Below, piece after piece: positions 41,108 through 51,080 of a stretch of DNA of 64,000 nt. This DNA is from Podospora bellae-mahoneyi (lineage: Eukaryota > Ascomycota > Sordariomycetes > Sordariales > Podosporaceae). A program made the position numbers and the translations under genes. The stretch lies in assembly GCF_035222275.1 (NCBI RefSeq), contig NW_026946359.1, positions 2,790,001 through 2,854,000 of the forward strand, in the 5' to 3' direction. Numbering within the stretch: the first letter of the stretch is position 1; every line of letters begins with the position of its first letter. The notes under the pieces are model-generated. The model was not told where the DNA came from and ran no database searches. It worked only from the letters and a program-made list of their open reading frames with translations.

Positions 41108-41555
41108 ATTGCAGGCATTATTCAAGATGACGAAATCATGTTCACATTGGTATTAAGGTCTATTGTAATCAATGATAATAAACTTGGAAGTTTTGGCAAT
41201 GTTAAAATGGCTGGTCGGGTGTGAGGATGGAGGGACTGGAAAGATAAAGGTTGGGAAGCGGCAGCCAAGTTTTGAAGGCGAGAGGATCATATCAAGATAA
41301 AAATTTCTGAATGACTCAACTTCAGCACTTACACCACACAACGCGCCTACAACCCGTCCTCAAAACACGACTCAAAACGTTTCATTTTATTGAAACAACG
41401 TCAGTCAATCGATCCAAATCGACAAATTGGCTCCCTTTCCCCGCCCCAGTCTTTCCTCGCGGTGGTCCGCAGCAACACCCTTCAGGTTTTCACTCCAACA
41501 TTTTCACCCCACCTTTCACCATCACCACCACCACCACCACCACCTCACTTCCAAA
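41108..41555. other. Intergenic and SUA5 leader with CAC repeat
   Basis: This contains the SUA5 promoter and leader. An in-frame open stretch of 54 codons without ATG precedes the SUA5 start, encoding an Arg/Ser-rich segment and a His run (CAC repeat, 41513-41543). See the SUA5 entry and findings. Confidence 0.5.
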
Positions 41556-42797
41556 ATGTCAACCACCAACCCACCACCACCACCCCCTAAACTCAAAACC
41601 CGCATCCTTACCATCCCTCCCTCCTCCCCTTTAGGATCCTGGTCCTCTCCCAACTCCCTCCAAACCTGGACCCTCCCCCCAACCCCCCTCATCCCCCCCT
41701 CCCTCACCCTCGCAGCAACAGCCCTCACAACCTCCACCGCCTCCTCCTTCAGCACACCCGTAGCCTTCCCGACCGAAACCGTCTACGGCCTCGGCGCCGA
41801 TGCAACCTCGTCAACAGCCGTGAAAGGGATTTACACGGCAAAAGGCCGACCAAGCGACAACCCTCTCATCGTCCACGTCTCCGACCTCTCCATGCTCAGC
41901 ACCCTTTCCACCATTCCAGAGATTTACCACGAGTTAATCTCCAAGTTCTGGCCTGGACCACTGACAATCTTACTCCCTGTCCCGACCTCCGGTCAGCTGC
42001 TAGCCCCAGAGGTAACGGCTGGACTGACCACCTTTGGCGCGAGGATGCCTGACTCCCCGTTGGCAAGAGCGTTGATTCAACTGGTGGGCAAGCCGCTCGC
42101 TGCTCCGTCCGCAAACGCCAGTACGCGCCCTAGCCCGACAAAGGCTGTGCATGTGTTGGAGGATTTGGAGGGGAAGATTGAGCTGATTCTGGATGGGGGG
42201 GATTGTGCAGTGGGGGTTGAGTCGACTGTTGTTGACGGGTTATGCAACCCACCGGTGGTTCTGAGGCCAGGAGGGGTAGGCATCGAGGAGATAAGACAAG
42301 TCAAGGGGTGGGAGGGGGTGGTGAAGGGGTATAAAGACAGGAGCGAGGTCGGGGAGGGGCATAAGCCGAGGGCGCCGGGGATGAAGTACAAGCATTACAG
42401 CCCCCGGGCGAGGGTGGTGCTTTTTGAGGGGCATAAACCCGTCAATGTGGGAAAGGAGCTGGAGGGGGGCGGGCAAAAAAAGGTGGGGGTTATCAGGACG
42501 GGGGAATGGGAGGGGTTGGTTGGGGAGACAGAGGGGAGGATAGAGAGTGAGGAGGGTGGTTTTGCTGTTCGGCAGGGGAGTTTGAGGGATGAGGAAGGGA
42601 AGGAGTTGGCCACGGTGTTGGATGTTGATCTGGGACGGGATGTTAAAGGGGTGGCTCATGGGTTGTTTGCTGCTTTGAGGGAGCTGGATAGGCTGGGGGC
42701 TGATATTATTTTTGTGGAAGGGGTTAGTGATGGGGATGATATTGCTGCTGCGGTTATGAACCGACTTCGCAAGGCAGCATCCGAGATTAGGCCTTAA
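41556..42797 (+). CDS. sua5: SUA5 threonylcarbamoyl-AMP synthase (t6A of tRNA)
   Basis: A single exon of 413 aa from the first ATG of the frame (context AAAATGT). The YrdC domain is at about residues 50-250: VAFPTETVYGLGADA, IYTAKGRPSDNPLIVHV with the KGR nucleotide-binding signature (96-98), FWPGPLTILL and APSANASTRPSPT. The C-terminal Sua5 domain begins with the linker HKPRAPGMKYKHYSPRARVVLFEG. The enzyme makes threonylcarbamoyl-AMP from Thr, bicarbonate and ATP for t6A37 in ANN-decoding tRNAs. The coding strand changes from pyrimidine-rich (before about 42110) to purine-rich (after it). Upstream codons stay open in frame back to a TGA at 41391, so a non-AUG, mitochondrial form is conceivable. 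Confidence 0.95.
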   Translation: MSTTNPPPPPPKLKTRILTIPPSSPLGSWSSPNSLQTWTLPPTPLIPPSLTLAATALTTSTASSFSTPVAFPTETVYGLGADATSSTAVKGIYTAKGRPSDNPLIVHVSDLSMLSTLSTIPEIYHELISKFWPGPLTILLPVPTSGQLLAPEVTAGLTTFGARMPDSPLARALIQLVGKPLAAPSANASTRPSPTKAVHVLEDLEGKIELILDGGDCAVGVESTVVDGLCNPPVVLRPGGVGIEEIRQVKGWEGVVKGYKDRSEVGEGHKPRAPGMKYKHYSPRARVVLFEGHKPVNVGKELEGGGQKKVGVIRTGEWEGLVGETEGRIESEEGGFAVRQGSLRDEEGKELATVLDVDLGRDVKGVAHGLFAALRELDRLGADIIFVEGVSDGDDIAAAVMNRLRKAASEIRP

Positions 42798-43018
42798 CTC
42801 AGAGTCAAAAAGGCGAGCAGACATCAATAGACACGGTCTCCCAAGAGAAGACACCTCATCAAAATTCTGCCCACACTATACTCACTACTTCATACGGTAA
42901 TTTTTTGAAAAAGGACCCCGAATTCATAATTCTAAATATCAGAGACGCCTGCTTAACCCTCCCTTATTCATTCTCCCCCACCCAACAACATTACAGGACC
43001 ATAATAATGGCCTCCAAT

Positions 43019-43754
43019 CTACCGCATCCACTCCAAAATCTTGGACTTGCCTATTTGCGCCAAGTTGTTCATGCCCTGCTCGGTGAAGGGGTCGATACGC
43101 CCCAGGTTGGTGTCTTGATTTGGCGCCTTGGAGCACCGCTGCACGATGATAGTCGGGTCCGTCTCCAAGACCACACCATCATCAACAATCTCGTCGATGG
43201 CGAGGGAGACGAGGTCGTAGTTCTCGATGATGGTGCGCTTGTCGACCGACTGCTTGAAGAGGAGGTGGAGGGCGTCGCGGAGGGCGAGGAGAACGTTGTA
43301 GAGGAGGATTTCGTTTTCTTCGACACCGCCAACGACGTAGATTGCCACGTCTTTTGATTATCTGTCAGCATAGCTGCTGAGAAGGGAGGGGAGGGATTTA
43401 GAGACAGGACATACCAGCCTCCATCTTATAAAGCACGATCCGGTTGTCGAATAGAAGGATGTCTCCTGTTTGCTTGGCCGTCTTTTGGAGGAGGGCCTTC
43501 TCGAAGCGGACTTGGGCCGTCTTGTCGGCGAAGGGGTTCTGAGCGGAGGCGGGGGCGGCGGTGCTGGAGGGCTGCTGGTTGGCGGCTTGGTGGGGAGGGC
43601 TGTACCATTTGGAGAAGATGCGGGAGCCGTCTTCGCTGGAGAGGATTACTATCATCGGGAGAATGGCAAGTCAGCTTCAGAAGTAGGTGTGCTGGAGCTT
43701 TGGGAGAGCTTTACGGATAGCGTTGACGCTGTACAGCGACATTCCTGGGGCCAT
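43019..43754 (-). CDS. ret3: Zeta subunit of COPI coatomer (RET3)
   Basis: The three-exon model is 43754-43715, 43648-43415 and 43350-43019, giving 201 aa. The protein starts MAPGMSLYSVNAILILSSEDGSRIF and contains the longin-like fold of small coat subunits, with FDNRIVLYKMEADVAIYVVGGVEENEI across the second splice and a C-terminal LVSLAIDEIVDDGVVLE. The Pro/Ala-rich insert near residues 35-55 is common in filamentous fungi. Zeta-COP pairs with gamma-COP and helps recruit coatomer to Golgi membranes for retrograde transport. The length is close to yeast Ret3. It is divergent from MCM4. Confidence 0.95.
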
Positions 43755-44274
43755 TTTGGCTGCGTATTAGTGGGTATCTTATGGTTCGCGGTGTAGGGCG
43801 AGGGTGGTGGGAAAGGGGTATCTCGTTCGGGGGCGGTGGTATCGTCGTCGTGGATGTTGTTGCTTGTGGCTGATGATGTGAAGCTGTCCACACAATGGAA
43901 ATTGTGGGGTCCAACTTTCAAAAGGGAGCGGCTCGCTGATGTGGCTGGAGCTGGGTGTCCCCACATTTTAAACGGCACGTACCTGGGCCAGGGGTTTAAT
44001 GGATTGGGAGGCCCCCTCCACTTCCCTTTTGACAGGCTGGGACGCGTAAAGTGGTTTTTTTGCTGGACGCGTTTTCGCGTTGCTCCTTTTCTCATTCCAA
44101 CACCCTGAAGTTCTTCAGAGTCCCACTCTGGGTTTCCTAGGAAACACCTTCATCCCACCGCTGCCAACACCCCCTTCAACCACGATATCGAATCCTCGTC
44201 TGTTATAAATCGTTGGTCTTATTTCTTGTGCCCCCAAATTCAGTCAAAATAGACGACAGAGTACAACTTCAAAA
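43755..44274. promoter_or_regulatory. Bidirectional promoter region RET3 / MCM4
   Basis: A 520-base head-to-head spacer. An AAACGCG-like string occurs (ACGCGTAAAGTGG near 44042 and GGACGCGTTTTCGCG near 44066). These contain ACGCGT and ACGCGTTTT, which resemble MBF/MCB cell-cycle boxes and would suit a replication gene; this is inference from the motif. Confidence 0.5.
44042..44080. promoter_or_regulatory. Putative MCB (ACGCGT) pair upstream of MCM4
   Basis: Two ACGCGT hexamers lie about 25 bases apart, roughly 200 bases before the MCM4 start codon. ACGCGT is the binding site of the MBF (Mbp1-Swi6) G1/S factor in yeasts, which controls replication genes including MCMs. The sites are seen; their use in this fungus is inferred. 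Confidence 0.45.
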
Positions 44275-47200
44275 ATGTCTTCACCATCGAAGCGGTCAAC
44301 GCGCAGCACCAGGAGTTCCCAGGCTGCTCAGAGCAGCCCCGCTGCTGAGAACTCGAGAACTCCCCGCCAGACTCGGACCTCAGCATTGGCCTCAAGTCCT
44401 ATGGTATACGATTCCTCCTCTCCCAACAATGCGCCCTCGTCGCCTCTCCGCCAGATGAGCAACACTCAGAGCACCGCCGGAAACAATGCCGCCAGCTCGC
44501 CCTTGCGCCAGCAGACCGAGACGCAAAGCACTGGTGATCGAACACCTCGCGCAAGCGGTCGTGGTCTCTTGGTTGGAGGTAAACCGTTGAAAACAATGGC
44601 TTTTCTTTGCATCCAAAGCTAACATACCCCTGACAGACTCGTCCCCTATCCGCTATGATGAATCCAGCCCAGGGCCCAACCTCACCCAGCAGTCGGACCT
44701 TCGCAGTGAAAGCAGTGCGCTCTTCGTAAACGAGCGCACAAGACCTTCCAGGTCTCACCGTGGGGATATCAACCCAGATGTCATTCGCACACCACGCATG
44801 CCACGCCGAATTATCTTGGATGACGCAGGCCGAGTCGTTCGTGATGGCTCTCAAGTCGGGTCCGACGCCGCTTCCTTCTCCAACAACAACCCCAACACAT
44901 CTGAGGCAAATGCCCTTGGTGGCATGAGCCAGGGTCTCGTATGGGGTACCACCGTCTCACTTGAAGACTCCTTCGCGGCCTTCAAGGACTTTCTCCGAAA
45001 CTTCACCAAAAAGTATCGCATGTGGGCGGATGGCGCAACCGAGGCTGACACCATGGGGAATCCCGAGGCGGATTCCAAGCCATATTGGGAGGCTTTGGAG
45101 AACATGTTGTTGCTGGGCAGCAACAGGTTGTACCTTGATCTTCGTGATCTCAAGGCGTACCCGCGAACGCTGAAGCTATGGCATCAAGCCCAGGCCTACC
45201 CCACCGAAATTGTTCCAGTCATGGATCAATGCGTGCACGACTTCATGATTGATCTTGCGCGCGCTGAGATGGCTAGTCAAAGACAGGCCTCTCTTGCTGG
45301 TGGAAATATGCCCAACCCTTCCCAGAGCTCTGATCTGAACTTCCCCAGTTCTGATCGTGGGGAAGAGCCATCAACTCCCAGGCCTACCCAGGGACAGCAG
45401 GTGACCCTTGAAGACCAGGTCTCCGCGGAGACGTATGTTGTGCGCCCATTCGGTATCGAGAAGAATACCAACCTGAGAGATCTCAACCCTTCAGATATGG
45501 ACAAGCTTGTCTGCATCAAGGGTCTAGTGATCCGTACCACGCCTGTGATTCCCGACATGAAGGACGCTTTCTTCAAGTGCAGTGTTTGCGGACACTCCGT
45601 CACCGTTGAGTTGGACCGTGGCAAGATTCGGGAGCCGACTGAGTGCCCTCGCAATCGTTGCAAGTCCAAGAACTCGATGCAGATTATCCACAATCGCTGC
45701 ACATTCACGGATAAGCAAGTAATCAAGCTGCAGGAGACTCCTGATGACACGCCTGCTGGCCAGACGCCTCATTCCGTTTCCATCTGCGCTTACAACGAGC
45801 TGGTTGACTTTTGCAAGGCCGGTGACCGTGTAGAGATTACGGGTATCTACAAGGTTACTCCTGTGCGTGTCAACCCTCGCATGCGGACGGTCAAGAGTGT
45901 GCACAAGACGTATGTGGACATTGTCCATATCCAGAAGGTCGACAAGAAGAGAATGGGCAATGACCCTTCTGTTCTTGACTTGGCTGAGGAGGAAGAGGCC
46001 CATATCAGCGGCCAGAGTCTTGATGAGATCAAAAAGATCTCGCCAGAGGATGAGGCCAAGATCAGGGAGACTGCTGCTCGTGCCGACATCTACGAGCTTT
46101 TGTCCCGGTCTCTCGCTCCATCAATCTACGAAATGGAGGATGTCAAGAAGGGTATCCTCCTCCAGCTGTTTGGTGGTACCAACAAAACATTTGAAAAGGG
46201 CGCCAGTCCCCGCTACCGTGGCGATATCAACGTCCTGTTGTGTGGTGACCCTTCAACGTCCAAGTCTCAGCTTTTGGGTTACGTCCACCGCATCGCCCCC
46301 CGCGGTGTGTACACCAGCGGCAAGGGTTCCTCTGCGGTCGGTCTTACAGCCTATGTCACCCGCGACCCAGAGACCAGACAGCTGGTTCTCGAGTCCGGCG
46401 CCTTGGTCTTGTCCGACGGTGGTGTGTGCTGCATTGACGAGTTTGACAAGATGAACGAGTCCACTCGCTCTGTTCTCCACGAAGTGATGGAACAGCAGAC
46501 CGTCTCTGTCGCCAAGGCAGGCATCATCACCACCCTCAACGCCAGGACTTCCATCCTAGCCTCTGCCAACCCGATCGGCAGTCGTTACAACCCTGACCTC
46601 TCCGTCCCGCAAAACATTGATCTTCCCCCTACCCTACTCTCCCGTTTTGATCTGGTCTATCTCATCCTCGATCGAGCCGACGAGAAGCAAGATCAGCGCT
46701 TGGCTAAGCATTTGCTGTCCATGTATCTCGAGGACAAGCCTGACTCGGCCCACTCCAACAATGATATCCTGGTATGTCCATCCCTCTTTCTCCATCTACT
46801 TTCTCCCGACTAACGGTCTCCAGCCAATCGAATTCCTCACCTCTTACATCTCCTACGCCCGCCAAAAAGTCAACCCCCAGATCTCCAACGAAGCCGCCAA
46901 GGAGCTCGTCGACTCGTACGTCGAGATGCGCAAGCTCGGCCAGGACGTCCGCGCCGCAGAGAAGCGCATCACGGCCACCACCCGTCAGCTCGAGAGCATG
47001 ATTCGTCTCTCTGAGGCTCACGCTCGCATGCGTCTCTCCGAGACGGTCACTCAAAATGACGTAAAGGAGGCCGTGAGGCTGATCAAATCCGCCCTCAAGA
47101 CGGCGGCGACGGATGCGCAGGGCAGAATCGACATGAGTCTCCTCACTGAAGGCACGTCGGCGGCGGACAGAAGGAAGAAGGCTGAGATCAAGGACGCCAT

Positions 47201-47405
47201 TGTCAGACTGTTGGACGAGCTGACTGCCGGCGGGCAATCAGTCAAGTTCGCCGAAGTAGCCAGGAAGTTATCAGATGGTGCCAGCGTGCCGGTGGAGTCG
47301 GCCGATTTTGCCGAGGCGATGAGGACGCTAGAGATGGAGGGTGCCATCATGGTCAGTGGAGAGGGTGCGAGAAAGAGTGTAAGAAGGGTCACGGCTCAAG
47401 TGTAA
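44275..47405 (+). CDS. mcm4: MCM4 replicative helicase subunit
   Basis: The three-exon model is 44275-44578, 44637-46771 and 46824-47405, giving 1006 aa. The N-terminal 150 residues are a Ser/Thr/Pro-rich disordered arm with SPxR and SP sites (DDK/CDK targets in MCM4). The zinc finger CSVC...CPRNRC is at about 415-441. The MCM AAA+ core has Walker A GDPSTSKS (about 637-644), Walker B CCIDEFDKM (about 700) and arginine finger LLSRFD. The C-terminal winged-helix region follows the second intron. MCM4 forms the Mcm2-7 ring with Mcm6/7, loaded at origins by ORC-Cdc6-Cdt1. MCM4-specific features are the long N-terminal arm and the CX2C...CX4C zinc spacing. Confidence 0.97.
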
Positions 47406-47552
47406 CGGCTTTCTGACGGGGATAATTTCCAACTTTTTATTTTTCAATGTGAAAAAAAAAACAGTTATCAACAACGCGCCCCCCCGCCTTTCAAACAGAA
47501 ACGCAAAACTAGGTATAATGACGAAATCAGGAATCTTTTCTCCTCCTCATGA

Positions 47553-48686
47553 TCAGTTCGCCGCCGCCGTCCCATTACCCACATTGACCACCGTCTCCGT
47601 CATGCTCCCCCTATCCACTTCCTTTCCCTTGTCAACCTGAGATACTGCCGCCCCAGAGCCGGACATCTTACTATCCTCCTCCTCCCCTAGCAGCCCACTA
47701 GGCCTCCAATCCCTGAGATCATCCTCGGCATCATTCAATATCTGCCTCGCCTGCCCAGCATGAGGATACGCCGGTTTGACATCCCCCGGCACGACAGGTG
47801 TATCATCCAACAACTCCAACAACCTCAACCCATGCCTCGCAAGAATAATCTGCTTATCCGCCCGTTCAATCGTAGCCAAAAACTCGGCCTGGTACGCCTC
47901 CTTCAACTTTTGCCTTGTCTACCACAATATCAGCACACTATCATCATCAGTGCTTATCAGGGGAAATACATACAACATTACTCAACTGCGCCTCAGCAAC
48001 CAACCCCTCGGCCTCAGCCCTGACAAGCTCCTGCTCCAACACCACCAATTTTGTCGACTGCGGCTCCCTACTCTTCAACTTTGCAATCTCATCCCCGATC
48101 TTCTTCTTTCCCTCTCTTGTTGGTTGGACGCTTCGTTCAGTGTTTCTGATCACCTTTAGCGCTGCGCGCGCGTCGTCGAGGGCGTGGGCGTAGTTGTCTT
48201 CTTGCTCGCCTATTTCTGAGAGGAGGACGCCGATTTTGTCCGAGATGTCGGAGATGGAGTCGTCTTGGGTTGCCTCACCCCATTCAGAGAGCTGGGTTGC
48301 GATGGAGAGGCGCTCTTTGGCTGCGGATTCGTGGTGGGAGGTGAGGGAGGAGGAGGATTTGAGGAGGCGGGTGAGGCGTTTGGAGAGGTCGGGTTGGGTG
48401 AAGGTAGGGGAGCGGAGGGAGGGGAAGGAGAAGGGTTTTCGGTGGTGTTGGGATGGGGTGGAGGTGGTGGTACCCGTGGAGGAGCGGTTTTGGGAGCGGA
48501 TTGAGAGGGCGCGGTTCCTGGAGGAATAGAGCGTGTTAGCAATCGTGGGACTGGTTTTGTGGTGGGCGGCGTGGGTACCACTGGGCAAAGGGGTAGAAGC
48601 GGTTGGTTTCGTTGCTTTTGCGGGACATGATTTCCGCAGATGAATAGTAAACGGTTTGTGAAAAAGGGATATGAGACTTACAACAT
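47553..48686 (-). CDS. Eisosome core BAR protein, PilB/Lsp1-like
   Basis: The three-exon model is 48686-48682, 48517-47974 and 47918-47553, giving 304 aa. The preferred first exon has 5 bases (ATGTT), spliced to give MLNRALSIRSQNRSS. An alternative start inside the 164-base intron at MSRKSNETN is possible but would need another splice. The BAR-type helices are clear: LSKRLTRLLKSSSSLTSHHE, LSIATQLSEWGEATQDDSISDISDKIG, STKLVVLEQELVRAEAEGLVAEAQLSNV. The end carries an acidic RQILNDAEDDLRDWRP block. Pil1/Lsp1 proteins self-assemble under the plasma membrane into eisosomes (MCC) and respond to sphingolipid signalling. Compared with Pil1, the N-terminus and LDDTPVVPGD block look more like Aspergillus PilB. 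Confidence 0.9.
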
Positions 48687-49629
48687 GATGCTGGGCTTAG
48701 GCTCTGTGGTGTGGAACTGAACGTATTCGGGACTTGGGTCGCAAGAAGAGGTCAGACTTGCTCTTTCCTCAGTAAACACGAGGATATGTCGGCAACCCAG
48801 CAGGATACACAGATAAAGAATAACGCAGGGGGGTATCAGTATGCACAACGAACTGCTAAATCATCAATCGTTTGCTTGCTTTCACAGCGTGAGGGTAAAT
48901 GGGTAATCAGGTTGTGGTGTACGGGATAAAGACAATGGTGGTTCGTGATGACCGCCCGCGCAGCGTAGTGGTATATAGATAGCAGCTGTAGGCCATAAAC
49001 GGTCGCTCATCACGTCACTTTACATGTCGGGCTCAGGCTAATAGAGCAGTCAGTTTCCCCAAGCCTTCTTCTGAACTCTCACGGAAACCCTTGGTGCAGA
49101 TGTCGTCAGAGCTCTGGGATGAACAGGAGTTTGTAATTTCAGTACCCACACAACAACCCTTTTTCTTCTAACCCCATTCATGTATGTTCCTGTATGAATG
49201 GCTTCTCATACCATCGAAAGTCATCTCCCTCATGGAAAATATCTGTAAAGCTGTCTTAAACAAAGCATGTAGTGTAGAGTTCCATGTGACGTCATCCCAC
49301 CCAACCACATCCCAGCCCCACCAAAGCTCTGCTCAGATCGAAGATCATTCATTCACCCCAACCACAGAACCACCTCCTCGGTTCTTGGCATCTATCCCCA
49401 TCACCAGACCAGATCGATCACAAGATGAGACGAAGACAGATTACCTTCTCATGTGGCTTGTAAGGTAAACAACCCTCATTATATCCCGCCTATTACGGAG
49501 TAGCTAGCCAACCAGTCTATCCCAAACGAAACCCATCCAAACCAGACATGTACCCAAACATTTATTCATAACATCGTGATATCATCCTCCGCATAACCCA
49601 TACATCCCCGTCCCATTATCACAAATGGA
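48687..49629. other. Intergenic between PilB-like and His-rich genes
   Basis: This is the promoter of the PilB-like gene (-) and the 3' flank of the His-rich gene (-). No gene is supported; a GTAGTGGTATA string near 48969 recalls a tRNA A box but no tRNA fold follows. Confidence 0.5.
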
Positions 49630-49962
49630 TCAATACCTCCTAGTAGTCTCAACCCGACTACTACTCCTCTCAATCTCCACCACCCTCTCCCCGTGACTCC
49701 GCCCTCTGCTCTCCCCCCTATAGCTCGTCATGCTCGCCCTCGGACTTGGAACAATAACTGTCGTTCTTGTTGTTGGCGGACACAGATAGGTCCCGCTCGT
49801 TCGAGGCGAGACATGATGGTGGTGGTGGCGGTGGTGGTGGTGGTGGGGGTGTCGGCTGCTGCTCCTGCTGTTGTGGTGATGGTGGTGAGAGGATGGCCGG
49901 CGGGCGGGGACGATTTCCTCGTGGTAGTAGTATTTTTCTGAGGAGGGGGTTCCGAAGCACAT
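49630..49962 (-). CDS. Small histidine-rich basic protein
   Basis: A single exon of 110 aa starts MCFGTPSSEKYYYHEEIVPARR. Two His-rich stretches (SSHHHHHNS and HPHHHHHRHHHHH) make up residues about 25-50; the C-terminus is Arg/Ser/Glu-rich (ERVVEIERSSSRVETTRRY). Proteins beginning MCFG-x-S with a YYYHEE block are, from memory, common small hypotheticals in Pezizomycotina. Metal binding through His runs is possible but unproven. The 3' part is C-rich on the + strand, as at the end of other - strand genes here. Confidence 0.6.
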   Translation of the reverse strand: MCFGTPSSEKYYYHEEIVPARRPSSHHHHHNSRSSSRHPHHHHHRHHHHHVSPRTSGTYLCPPTTRTTVIVPSPRASMTSYRGESRGRSHGERVVEIERSSSRVETTRRY

Positions 49963-50761
49963 GTTTTCTTCTTGAGGGCCGAGACTGAGTGATGGAATGT
50001 TTGTGGCGAAGACGTATGGTCTGTGTATGTGTGTTTTGTTTGATGATTATACCCGCAGACAAGGTAAGATGTGGAAGCTGAGATGGAAGAATAAAAATAA
50101 TAAACAGACAAACAAACAGGAAGGTCAGGTTAATAAACACTTTTCTCCCTCGCCCGAAATACCCCAAGACCCCCAATAAATCAACTGACCAGATCCACCA
50201 TCCCAGACAGAGAGACACCGGGCAACATCCGAAAAGAAAAAGAAAATAAGGCAGCATGCAGGGACCTCGAGGGACCCTGACACACCACCGGTCTTGCTGC
50301 ATGCTCACATGCCTTGCTTTCCTTCCCCACCAGGCCCCCGGGCTCAGCATGCGATACAAGGCCTCACTCATATGTAGCCTTACCAAACACCCTTCATAAG
50401 TGACACTGCATGAATTGTACGAAGGTTGATCTTCCAACACGTTGCAAGTCGGACTTTAACACGAGCGGACAAGGCGACGTGGTAAGATAGTGGATCATCT
50501 TCCAGACAATCGACTCACCATCTGTTCAAAAGCAAAAATAGAAACACATGCTCAGTTCAATAGAACATCTCGAGAATGTTCCCTTCTACAAATCTCACCC
50601 AGGTGGTCGGCTCAACGATGCCCCCCACCACGACCCAAGATCCACCATTCCAACGCTCCAGAGATCACATCACCCCACCAAAAGATCTCCACCACCACCC
50701 AAAAATAAAAAATGAACTTTGTAAGTTCAAAAAGAAAATGCCGCCAAAAGATATAATTCTT
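49963..50761. other. Intergenic, 5' side of His-rich gene to tRNA
   Basis: No gene is seen. The right end carries the pol III terminator of the tRNA (run of four T on the - strand at 50746-50749). AT content rises towards the tRNA. Confidence 0.5.
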
Positions 50762-50835
50762 TGATTTCGTCCAGGCTCGAACTGGAGACCTTCAGTGTGT
50801 TAGACTGACGTGATAACCAACTACACCACGAAACC
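50762..50835 (-). tRNA. tRNA-Val (anticodon AAC)
   Basis: The - strand from 50835 folds as a 74-base tRNA without intron. The acceptor GGTTTCG pairs with CGAAATC (one G-U), the D arm holds TAGTTGGTTA, the anticodon arm is TCAGT-CTAACAC-ACTGA with AAC, and the T arm TCCAG-TTCGAGC-CTGGA contains a good B box. The discriminator base is A. It closely resembles yeast tRNA-Val(AAC), which also starts GGTTTCGTGGT. CCA is not encoded. A TTTT terminator follows 12 bases downstream. Confidence 0.96.
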
Positions 50836-51080
50836 ATTACTTATTATTGAATACGGCTTCCACTTTTACTATTATCAAAATACCACGGTCAAGCACCACT
50901 CACAACATCCCCATTACATCCCTTTTCAACCCTTTTTTTTCCCCTCTTACTTAATAAACCAACACTCAATACAAATACACATTTATTCGCCTTATAATCA
51001 ACATAAATACCAAACAAACAAAAGCTTTCAAAATATCAAACCCCTCCCATTTTTTATTATCCCCCCTTTTCCCTCTCCAT

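Noticed and set aside
48945-49010. tRNA A-box-like GCGTAGTGGTATA
   Set aside because: No T arm with a B box follows at the right distance.
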